Source: Daphnia pulex (taxonomy: Eukaryota > Arthropoda > Branchiopoda > Diplostraca > Daphniidae). From it: a stretch of DNA of 64,000 nucleotides. A program made the translations under genes and the position numbers. The notes beneath the pieces are model-generated. The model searched no databases. It saw only the letters and a program-made list of their open reading frames with translations, and was not told where the DNA came from. The stretch covers positions 15,057,001 to 15,121,000 of the forward strand of contig NC_060026.1 of assembly GCF_021134715.1 (NCBI RefSeq). Direction: 5' to 3'. Of the stretch, positions 49,745-59,851 are shown in pieces (within the stretch, counting starts at the first letter, position 1; every line of letters starts with the position of its first letter).

Positions 49745-50880
49745 TTTTATTTATTAAGGGGAAGGACGATTTTAATTAATTTCTATCGATATCTTAAGAA
49801 TGACATTTTAGAAGATTAGTGTCGTCTGCTACTTTCGTTAATTCGTTTTGCTTCGTAAGGTTTGAAAGAGAGACGAATTATAAGATAAAGAAAAAGGAAA
49901 CGGAATGACCACTTTTTTGAAAACTTACAAGTGGCTGCACGAAAATTAGGGTAATAACAAATAAAATTACAAAAATGTGGTCGTCGACTCGTCGTGTGAA
50001 CTCTGCTGTCGAGGCTCTCTCCATGCTCTCCACTCCTTGCTGTTTGGCGGGTAAATAAATCTAAGAATACAAATAGAATAATTGTATGGGAGATTAATTA
50101 GAAGAGTTATTAAACCTGTTATAATTTGGTCAAGTGTTAGTTCCTAACTAGCATTTATCATGTAAGCCCCCTGTTGATGCATGTCAGAATGTTTGCACCG
50201 TAACCTGGTCTCCTTTGTGCAGATTTAAGGCCTGAGCTAGCCATCATAACTATGAAATACGAAAGTTATTCTGGTGCTGATATTGACGTTTCTTCAGCAA
50301 AAAAATCACAGTATCATAAAGCTAGGAAAATTATGTTTGTTACTTTTATTCCTGCGACCTGCTAGAGATTTTAATGATGCATAACTTGCTCCCTTAAATT
50401 CTTCTGTTATTAACAATATGATTATCCACTGTTATTTTCAACTTCCTTGTTGTTTCTGTACCAAATTTTCATAATAAAACATTTTTCATTTAGATACACA
50501 GCATCCCTCTTGATTGGAGAACCTATCGATGTCGATCGAGTTATTATGCCTCTCTTCTTCCCCTTTAAAAATCCCCTGTGTCCTCGTGTAAACCCGTGCC
50601 AAGTGTGGGCGTAGGTCCTATTCACGAGGATCCCATTTCTCCTATCTCGCCTGGCCATATTCCCAGGTAGGAAAATTATGTCGCTGTTCTTCCATAAATT
50701 TGACTATTTGGTGGCGTTGATTTTAAATCGTTACGGAGTACGATTATTCCTGAGCTATGCTCACCGTTGATTAGAAATGTTTTCCCTTGGCCGTTTTTGT
50801 TGAGTCAGTTATTAGGGTTCATTAAATAACTCATTTGTAGAACGTATATAGCTTAAGAAAACATTCACTCTGCGACTCTG
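49745..50880 (+). repeat. Unit X, copy 3
   Basis: Aligns with copy 1 over nearly its whole length and with copy 2 at the 3' end (ttcattaaataactcatttgtagaacg). The exon-like block near 50495-50667 is shorter than in the other copies. It is followed after about 70 bases by the relic of GPCR exon 2. Confidence 0.85.
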
Positions 50881-50944
50881 GATTTCCTGAACACCCGTTT
50901 GTTATCATACGGTAGAGGAAATTAAACCCGACTGCTGGGCTACC

Positions 50945-51180
50945 GCCGCATCTATATCGACCTGTTCGACCCTGAATGTTTTCCCTTGCGGATATACCGG
51001 GGCGCTCGAAAGTCGATCGACTTCAAGTCAGAGCCGCCTTTGAGCTTTGACACGTCTGTTTACGTTCTGTCATAATATCGGTTTCTATACCTTTACTAGC
51101 ATCTATTTCTGTTTATGTACTGTCACTTATGTCCTACTGGTGCATCCCGACTCGAAGGTGACTGTATAAAACATAATCCT
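50945..51180 (+). pseudogene. Relic of GPCR exon 2
   Basis: Aligns with 48350-48540 of the intact receptor: cgacctgttcgaccctgaatgttttccctt, gcgctcgaaagtcgatcgacttcaagt and cctactggtg-at-ccgactcgaa. Several indels break the frame. Exon 1 is absent: only about 70 bases separate it from unit X. Confidence 0.85.
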
Positions 51181-52551
51181 CATATTTGGATAGCACTCGT
51201 TTTAAAATCAGACGTATATCTACTCTTTAAAGGTTGGTCGACTTGTTTGTCAATCATAAGTCTGAAGTTTCCATGGTAATACTATAGGTCACAAGTAAAA
51301 AAAAATATGATGATTAGATGGGTATTCAAAGTAATATTGAACTCGCTCCCTAATTACTGCTCTTGGAAATCAACATATTCACTCGCAAATTTCAATCTTG
51401 AATGTCAATACTTGCATAACTCTTCATTCATTGACTCAATGTACAGGAAACTGCAGAAAATTGACATCAGTTGAACTCAAACAACGACTCGTTTGTGATT
51501 TCCAAACAGAGATATGTAAATTTCTAAGTTGAATTCTAAATCCATATTTTTCTTTACTTATAATGGCCAGATTCCAAATTTGGGTACAAGAGCAAGCGCT
51601 GAGAAGTCACTCGACAACAGTCCCATGAAGACGTAAAAGAAAAAACTGCCCGCGGGACTATTCTATCTACTAACTTGTGGCCTCGCCAAAATTGAACTTG
51701 AAGCCCATCAATGTAAGTTGGCCAGCATACAACCAATATTAAAAAGTAAAAATTCTTTAAAAAAACAATCCCTGATATAATTTATCAGCAGCCAAACTAA
51801 TTATCTGCTCGATTCCAGTTAAAAAGGCGGATCGAATTATATAAATGCACTTGATATACACAACGAGCCAAATTTGAATTCACCACGCCCACAGAAGAAT
51901 ATCAAGGCCACTCACCCCACAACTGTGTAGAAACGCTAGACGTTTTATTTCAAAGTTAAGAAGAAGAATAAAAATATTTCGTCTATGGGTCGTGCGTGTA
52001 ACGCGGAAACTCGTCTGTGTCGATTCAAGGTTTCAAACGGATCCGTCACGTGATCAGCTGGTGGCGGGGGATCGGTGGTTGTGAAATTCACGCACACAAG
52101 CAGCTGAAATCTACGGTCTTTCGCCCGTACTTATTGACACTAAAAACCTACCACATCAAAACGTCTTTAGAAAAATGTCTCAAGAAGAATTATTCATAGA
52201 AGAACAGCCATGCACGATGCCCAAAACTGAAATTCGAATCATCATTACGTAACTAAACGTACGCAGAAAAGAGTTCACGCTCCGCGGACGAAAAGTATCA
52301 AAGTTCGGTTCGTTGCTACCAGAAATATGAGAATGGCAACAACACCGACCAAAGACATCGATGCGTGTCAATGGCGTGCAGCAACTTGGCTGCGGGCAGT
52401 CGATTCAAGGCAACCCGTCGTCAAGGTTGTCCCGCCGGAGCAGGAGAAAGTATTACGTAGGCCTTTTTACACAGGATTATCAAGACCAGTCCCATTCGTG
52501 ATCTGTTTGTTGGCAAACAAACATCTCCGTTTCTCTCCGTCTAATAACGAA
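51181..52551. other. No gene assigned (51,181-52,551)
   Basis: Spacer between the GPCR array and glucose-6-phosphatase. Some small frames occur at 52017-52199 and 52327-52550; the latter is open upstream of the G6Pase ATG but lacks family similarity and is treated as 5' UTR or flank. Confidence 0.5.
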
Positions 52552-54005
52552 ATGGCCGATGAAGAATCGTTTACCTGGTCGGAAACTGTTTACGAACTCG
52601 GTGTGGATTTAATAAGTGCGTTACAGTCCACGTAAGTATACCCGCAAAGATGGAGGCTGTTCATTGGTCAATTATCTTTTACTTACTTTGATTCCCAAAC
52701 AGGTTTCCGAACGGCGAAACATTCTTCATCGACGTTTCATTAGTCTTCGACCCCAAATATGTTTTCACCATTTATTTTCCGATTTTATTCGCCCTCCAGT
52801 GGGTTGTTGGCATCCAAGTTTTGGGGACTATTATCGTCGTCGAATGGCTCAATCAAATCCTGAAATGGTACAGTTATTACATAACTTTTTCAAAAGAATT
52901 TGAATCACTAATTGAACTACGCAGGTTGATGCATGGCGAGCGTCCTTATTGGTGGGTCCACGAGATGGAAGAGACCCACAAAGCGGATTTGCATCCGCAC
53001 AAAATTGCGGAGATTCACCAATACAGTTCCACTTGCGAAACTGGTCCGGGAATGCCTTCGGGACATTCGATGGCCATGTCGGCAGCCTGGTATGTCATTA
53101 TTCACGCCATCGTCGAGCACGTTGTTGATCCTTCCAACATGAGGTAACCTTGGCAACCCATTCTATAAACATGTTAAGTTTTGAGTGACGAAAGTATTAT
53201 GGTGATTTTGAATTTTGAATGTAGCGCCAAATTGAAAATGGAGAGCAAACAATTGCTTTGGGGTATTTATGTCATCATTCAAGCACTCGTGATCTTTTCG
53301 AGATTATACATCGCGGCTCATTTTCCTCATCAGTGTTTTCTCGGTTTATTTTTGGGTAAGTCAATTTAATCAAATATTTATTAAAGTCGGATTTGAAACT
53401 CATGGCGATTTTGTGTGGTGTCAGGAATTTGCATGGCCAAATTAGCATTTGGATCGACCGAATGGATCAATTTCGGTCGCGTTCGATGGATTCTAGTTTC
53501 GTCCGTCATCATGGCCAGCGCACTCGGCACTTATTCGTTCCTGTTGCTGACTGGAGGCGATCCTTCGTGGTCAATCAGCGAAGCTTTGAAATGGTGTGAC
53601 AAAGTTGAAAACATTCACATCGACACTATGCCGTTTTACAGTTTGATGAGATACAGCGGAGCCGCTTTCGGCCTTGGTCTCGGTTTGACTTCCCGGTAAA
53701 TAAAAAATTTGGCCTTGGTGTTTCTTAATAATCCAATTAATCATTTTTATTCATCCGGTTTCAACAGATTTTTCGTCGCCACGGATAGAACAAACTTTAG
53801 TAGATTTCAAATCTTTGCCAACGTCGTGTTAGGACTCGCCTTGGGTTACGCAACCGATCTGGCTCACGTCGCCATCCCCAAAACGAATGAAACTTTTTTT
53901 TACACTTTTGAATTCTTTTTGAACATAGCATTTCCTTACGCCGTTATTGCCTTGGCACCTTACGTGGTCATGATTTGCGGTGGCCGCAAAGAAAAATCCG
54001 CGTGA
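52552..54005 (+). CDS. G6PC: Glucose-6-phosphatase catalytic subunit
   Basis: Six exons (52552-52631, 52703-52867, 52925-53143, 53225-53355, 53425-53695, 53768-54005), phases closing to 367 residues, close to the usual length of about 350-360. The enzyme hydrolyses glucose-6-phosphate at the ER lumen in the last step of glucose production. The phosphatase signature is present: the ERP of LMHGERPYWW, the PSGHS box (GPGMPSGHSMAMSAAW) and the SR...H box (FSRLYIAAHFPHQ), holding the catalytic histidines. About nine hydrophobic segments fit the ER-membrane topology. I start at the ATG at 52552 because MADEESFTW aligns at the expected distance from FPNGETFFID. It could be nearer the G6PC3 type than the liver type; I cannot decide from sequence alone. 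Confidence 0.92.
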
Positions 54006-54700
54006 ACGCCTTCAAAAAACATTTTGCCCAATTTATTTTAAATTTTTTCGTCAGTTGATTAGCATGAGGTGAATAAGGTTTCCGTGTGGCATATTAAAAA
54101 TCATTTTTATTTTCATTCAATCATCGAGTCGACGAATGGCATAAAAACAAATGGTTATTGACTGGTTTTTCTTTGTTATTGTTGGTTGTAGTGTTTGATA
54201 GGTAACATTTATAGTGTGAAATTTTTTTTAAATAAATAGACAAATTCGTTTTAGTTTCTGTCCAACTTTTATCGCCGATTTTCGGGGTGATCTAGAAATT
54301 AGAAAATTGGAGATCACATAAAAATAAAACATTTAAAGAATTTTGATAACATATTTTTGTATGGCTTAATTATCTCTAAATATTTTTTTCAGTATCTTAA
54401 TCGCAAAAATTCTGCGCTGATTTGAAAAAAAAAATCCGCATTAATACGGAACCAGCATGTCAGCTGTTTCCTGTATGTTGTGGTGTCGTCTATCTTTTCG
54501 TCTGCTCCCTGTTGAAAGTATTCGTCTGTCACTGTCTCTGTCTCTACCTAAAACCTGCTAAAACTAATTAAAATTAATTTTTTTTTACCCAGATATTACA
54601 ATGGCATAGAACATTAAAATGTTTACTTTATAGTGAACAAGATTATGAGTTCATCTTAATTGGTATCAAGCCATAACGATTTATATTTTTGGTAACCAGC
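54006..54700. other. Spacer G6PC-THAP
   Basis: Includes the G6PC 3' UTR with an AATAAA near 54232 and the 5' flank of the THAP gene; no further gene is seen. Confidence 0.5.
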
Positions 54701-56649
54701 ATGGGGCGCGGGCGTTGTGTTGTCCAAGGCTGTAGCAGAAAATCAACAACTGATAAAGACAATCCAGTAAAGATTTACAGTATCCCCAGAGTTAGAAAAT
54801 ATGATGAAGACATCACATCTAGAAGGCGAGTGCTATGGTTGAAACGCCTGAACATATCTGATGAAGAAATGCCAAATGGTGGAGTGTGTGACGCTCATTT
54901 TATTTCAGGTATGATAATGTTAGTGTAATGTTTTCTCTTTGTTTACCTTGTTCCTTCATCTTCTAGGAAAACCATCATATTATATAGAGGAGTCTAACCC
55001 CGACTGGGCCCCAACACAAAACATTGGCTCTAAAAATTTGGTCTCCAAATCTGCACTTGATCGTTACAATAGAAGAAAGAAATTCCAATCTATGAAAGGC
55101 ATGTTCTCATGAAAATTTGCAGATGCTTTGATTACAGTGAGCATTTATTTGTTGGTTTTAGCCAAGAAAATGGATTTTTTGATAAAGGGAAACAGCATCA
55201 CTCAAGTTGATTTGCAACCCTCATCTGTCTCAGGTTCCAGCAAAATTGCTTCTTTGGTTCAAAATAGTCTCTCTTCAAAAGAAGTTGCAAGAAAGGAGAT
55301 TAACAACCAAATGCCTGTAAGTATATGATTACATATAGTCTAAACATGTTTCGTTCCTTTTTGAATGGGTCGCTACTAACGCTACCAACACGAAAATGTG
55401 TCTTGTAGTATGTATTTTATTAATTTTAGACACTACATCTTATAATTATTTTAAATTTTTTTCTTCAATAGTCAACAATGTTGCCTTTGCTTATATTTTC
55501 TTTTTTAAAAAATAACGATGATGAGGGAAAAGTCACTAAATCGCGTTATAGCTGTATGCTCGTGTTATGATCTTTTTAGCAAGTCCACGTTATGTTTTTC
55601 CTACAAGGAGCATAGTTCACAATGGCATGAAAATTAACCAAATTATTTTCTGAACAGGGTGTATTAAAACCAGCGGAAAAGATTGAAATTGTGAATGAGA
55701 ATCAGCTTGATGTCTTTTGGATGCATAAACAACCTGTTAAAAACTCATCGCAAGTTTGCTATGGTAATTATTCTTTAATTGGCTGAAGTAGTTAATCTAG
55801 ATATTCCTTCTAATTGTGTCAATTGATTTATTTTGAATCTAGGAAAGGCGATCAAACTTGGAGAAACTGAAAATTCCAATGTGGCTCGATTGCTAAACTT
55901 TAATGACCCTACACCAACACTGCCTGTGAAAAGGGTTGCATGTCAAAATGGTGGAATGGGCACAAGGATTTCACAGCAGAATGGAGAAAGTAACCGTCGA
56001 CCGATGGTTATATTGCCAGTCGAAAATCTAGCTTCACCCCTTCAACAGGTCACGTGTCCTGTTCACGAAGAATACTCCCTTTTCGTCTCAAATAGTACGA
56101 CAAATGACCATGACTATTGCGCAAAACCCACAGTACAAGAAAAGCGGCATCACATCTACATGGATCACGACTATTGCCAAACACTTCATTCAAATGGTAG
56201 TAACAATAAAAGCATTAAAATTTAGATACGAATTAATTAATTGTATGTTTCTAGTTGCTGAAAATCTTTCGGAATCATCTGTCGTGCTATTTCAGGCCGA
56301 ATCTCCTATGCAAAACACATTGGAACTATCAGATACCGAAAGCTGCGATTCTGTCTACGAAGTAGCCATCCACCGAAAGGAATTACCCTCGTCCGCTTGT
56401 AGGACTGACAGCACGTGTGACTTTATTCTTCCCGATGAAGCTCAATGTCCAACTTGCGCCCAAGTTGCAATCTTGAGATCAGAATTAGAACAGAAATCAC
56501 TCGTTTTGGAGGCTCGTAGCAGCGACGTGAATTCTTTAAAGCGAGAACTTGAATTAGCCAAAGAAAAAATAAGTAGCCTCAGAGCACAATTGGAAGAGAA
56601 TACCCGTAATTTATGGTCTTGTGTATCGGTGAATGGTCAATCTTCGTAA
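54701..56649 (+). CDS. THAP-domain zinc-finger protein with C-terminal coiled coil
   Basis: Six exons (54701-54908, 54967-55098, 55162-55316, 55658-55763, 55843-56196, 56255-56649) close to 449 residues. Residues 1 to about 85 are a THAP domain: CVVQGC, then W in RVLWLKRLN, then CDAHF, matching the C2CH zinc ligands, and an AVPTxF-equivalent region DWAPT. THAP domains bind DNA in a site-specific way; many are transcription regulators or domesticated P-element transposase relatives. The middle is low complexity. The last 80 residues form a coiled coil (VAILRSELEQKSLVLEARSS, LKRELELAKEKISSLRAQL) preceded by a CPTC pair, suggesting dimerisation. The intron after exon 2 has a GC donor (tgaaag|gcatgt), needed to keep the frame. 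It is probably nuclear. Confidence 0.85.
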
Positions 56650-56990
56650 AATGTTTGTGACACGTTATTTCCCGCTTGTTTATGTAAATATCATCAACCC
56701 CTGTTTCGTTGATCTCACGTTAGCCCATCCAGTTTTCTCAATGTTACATAATGTTTTGCGTTTCAAGTATTTATGTTTGTTCTAGCATGGTTTCCCTTAA
56801 TTGCTTTATTTGCCGCTTAAAACAAGGCATTTCACGGAAACGAGTGAATGACAATGAATAAATGAAATTTGTGGGATTACAACACAGAATCACAGATCTG
56901 TCTAAATGGAAATAATAAAGAATGCAGGTTGTGGGTATAAATAAACTTATCTTGATAAAATTGTACACAATAATTTTTTAAAGCCCCTCT

Positions 56991-57844
56991 TCAGAAATAA
57001 GGCCAAACAAGCCATCCAATAATGCTGGCAGATCCCAGCCAAGAAAGAAAAATGGGAAAGGGAGAAAACATATTTTGTAAAGAGGAGCCACCTATTTCTT
57101 GACATGCTGTTAAAAGTTTTTGACCAATCTGGATTCCTTTATCAGCTTTACATGAAAGTGCCAAAGCCAGAAATGTGATTCCTTGAAAAAAAAAATTAAT
57201 TACTAATCCTCAATGTATACATTATAAATGAGTGATATTTACCATAGCATAGGTATCCAATGTTTAATATTATGAAGTAAAACAAAACTGGGGAAAAAAT
57301 GCTGACAATAAAGCCAACACCAACAGCAGTGCCTAGAATTTTCAAAACTCTCCAAGTCAAACAACTTTGCTCTTCACACTCATCATTGTTGCTCTTGGTT
57401 TCATCAGTAGTCACTTCTGTGTTGGTTAGAAAAGAGTCATTCTGCAGCAATAGCCAATGTAAGGTTCTTTATTATCAGTGCATTTATTAGAAAGGGTAAA
57501 ACCTAATTTACTGTTGTTTTGTTGTTGGTGAATTCAGCTGAATAGACTTGTACTTCTGGATGGGCAGTTGTTGTTTCAGTAGTAACCTGTGGTGAGTCCT
57601 GGCCCATGCTGTCTTGAATAGTCCCATTTGTTTCTGGCATTCCGGCCATCAATTTTACCCTTTGCCATGTCTTATTCATACTCGAATGAAAGTCTTTCCA
57701 TGCACTTGAAACCAAGTCTGAAATCGTGTGAGGCTTATCAATGTGTTGCTCGTTCGAGAAAGAAGGGACAGCTTGACTAATACTCGCTCCACCAACGCAA
57801 GAAACCACAGATATAAGGAAAATAAGACTCAAGAATTCAAACAT
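56991..57844 (-). CDS. Secretory-pathway membrane protein, unknown
   Basis: Three exons on minus (57844-57512, 57441-57243, 57181-56991) close to 240 residues. I start at the ATG at 57844 because it opens a clear signal peptide (MFEFLSLIFLISVVSCVGG). The ectodomain is Ser/Thr-rich with three N-glycosylation sites (NKT, NGT, NNKT) and a TTETTTAHP stretch. A hydrophobic region follows (KILGTAVGVGFIVSIFS, PVLFYFIILNIGYLC), then a short C-terminal part with another hydrophobic segment (FLSWLGSASIIGWLVWPYF). No known domain is recognised. It faces the THAP gene tail to tail: the two stops are 340 bases apart. Confidence 0.65.
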
Positions 57845-58571
57845 ATTGAAAACTAACACAAAACTAACATCCCGCAAATATCTACCACTATACACTTGTT
57901 AAATTCGTATTTATCTAAATAATTTGACAAAATACAAGTGACTGAAAAGTAAATCGACCTTCTGCACTGTTGAAAATGTTTTGAAAAGCTGTGAGGTTAG
58001 CGCCACCTATTTTGAGGTTAGCGCCACCTATGTGGCTTGTCATTTGTAGAAGCAGATGGCGCGGACTGTCGCGTGTTTATGTTTTGATTTTGACATTTGA
58101 GACGCACTTTGAAGTGGTTTTTTGCACTGTTCGCATTAGTTTTATTTTGCTGTGTAGCCGTTAAATATGAATTCAAATTTACTGTGTAACTAATTAAGTA
58201 ACTAAATTGGTGCGTGTGATCGTGATGTGGTGTTTTCTGCGATGACAATGGAATGTGATTTTACTTTTGTTAAACCAAAGAATTCGTCTTTGGCTTGCCT
58301 TACACAGCTACACTACCGACTTTCACCGATTTTCTCATGTCACAGGTAGTGTACACAAATTAGCTAGTGTGTGTTAACATTTAAATAGTATTCCTAAATA
58401 TGAGTGTACATTATTTACAAAATCCCAAATATGCTGTAGAGTAAGAAAGTGACTTACACTTTTAAGGGGTCAGGACATTCACAAAGTATTTAAAAGTTAC
58501 CCAGTTCTTAAATAAGCTATCAAAGATTTAGTTTTATAGATTGGACCATAGCAATTGGGATGTCAAACACA
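57845..58571. other. Spacer with 18-bp direct repeat
   Basis: The phrase gaggttagcgccacctat occurs at about 57993 and again at 58014. Otherwise no gene is supported before the tRNA cluster. Confidence 0.5.
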
Positions 58572-58643
58572 TCCCATATTGTCTAGTGGTTAGGATACCC
58601 GGCTCTCACCCGGGAGGCCCGGGTTCAATTCCCGGTATGGGAA
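58572..58643 (+). tRNA. tRNA-Glu (CTC), copy 1
   Basis: A 72-base tRNA with a 7-bp acceptor stem (tcccata / tatggga) and discriminator A. The anticodon loop CTCTCAC gives anticodon CTC. The A box is TCTAGTGGTTAGG and the B box GGTTCAATTCC. It reads GAG codons. No intron. Confidence 0.97.
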
Positions 58644-58766
58644 TCCATTTTATTTCCAATCCATCCATTTCTTTTAACATTGCCCCCCGGCTTCGTTTCA
58701 GTATTTATAGAAATAGAATACTCTCTCTCAAACTATTTTATCTAGTCTAGCGCACGGATCGTCACA

Positions 58767-58838
58767 TCCCATATTGTCTAGTGGTTAGGATACCCGGCTC
58801 TCACCCGGGAGGCCCGGGTTCAATTCCCGGTATGGGAA
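58767..58838 (+). tRNA. tRNA-Glu (CTC), copy 2
   Basis: Identical to copy 1 across the mature region. The 60 bases upstream (atttatagaaatagaa and tctagtctagcgca) also resemble those of copy 4. Confidence 0.97.
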
Positions 58839-58954
58839 ACCTTTTATTTCTGAATCGTTCATATCTTTTTACTATTTCTTCGCAAAACTTGTATTATATT
58901 TCTGTATTGGAATATTCTTCTGAAGTAATTTAGTCTTAGACACAACCAGATATA

Positions 58955-59026
58955 TCCCATATTGTCTAGTGGTTAGGATACCCGGCTCTCACCCGGGAGG
59001 CCCGGGTTCAATTCCCGGTATGGGAA
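58955..59026 (+). tRNA. tRNA-Glu (CTC), copy 3
   Basis: Identical mature sequence. Its 3' flank (ttttatttctaatccatcc) resembles that of copy 1, so copies 1-2 and 3-4 look like a duplicated pair. Confidence 0.97.
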
Positions 59027-59156
59027 ATCATTTTATTTCTAATCCATCCTTTACTTCAACACTTACCCCCCCCCCCCCCCCAGCTTCATTTCAGTATTTA
59101 TAGAAATAGAACTACTCTCAAAGTATTTGGTCTAGTCTAGCGCAGGACATGTCACA

Positions 59157-59228
59157 TCCCATATTGTCTAGTGGTTAGGATACCCGGCTCTCACCCGGGA
59201 GGCCCGGGTTCAATTCCCGGTATGGGAA
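59157..59228 (+). tRNA. tRNA-Glu (CTC), copy 4
   Basis: Identical mature sequence. The flank between copies 3 and 4 carries a poly(C) run at about 59066-59080 in place of the shorter ccccccgg after copy 1. Confidence 0.97.
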
Positions 59229-59851
59229 TCTTTTTTTATTTTCAATCAGAAACCTCAAAAATTGATTGTGACAGCAGTATATTTCCCCGTTCCCTTTTTT
59301 TCCTCGTATTTTGAAATTTTTATCTATTATTTGATAAGCTAAGCTCCTCCCTTACATCCTACCTGCGCAATCTAATTCATAGGGTATGTAGTTTGTTTGT
59401 TGGGCGTTAGAGTGCATCTCGGTCATTTCAAAACTTTTTCGTCTACAGTTCAGTGCGCGCCACTTCGGGACACAGTAGTCATCAACATACAGCCGGACAA
59501 TGTAGATGCAAATGTTTTGTGTCTTCCTCAACAATACAGTTGTTTTTTGGCCGCCCAAAAGTTCGTCTGAAAAATTGTTGTGTTCTGGTGTATCTCGTTA
59601 GTTTATTGCTTGCATATTTGGTCGACTTAATTTGATTAGAAACGCAAATTACATCGAGATTTCCCACTGACACACGTGTGGTAATCGATTCTAAGAAAGA
59701 TATCAACATCTATGTAGGAAAAATGAACTTGGCCGTGTAGTGATAAGTGTTATGACCTGCTTGACCTTGTCAAATTTTCTGTTTCATTTTCAAAGAATTT
59801 CAAGATCGATGCCAAATTACTTTGTGCTGTAGCTGTCACAAACTTCTGCCG
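59229..59851. other. Spacer before LYST gene
   Basis: No gene assigned. A plus frame at 59453-59635 and minus frames at 59482-59709 are unsupported. Confidence 0.5.

Noticed and set aside
52327-52551. N-terminal extension of glucose-6-phosphatase
   Set aside because: The upstream frame is open but lacks family similarity and would add a hydrophilic tail before the conserved start; treated as flank or UTR.
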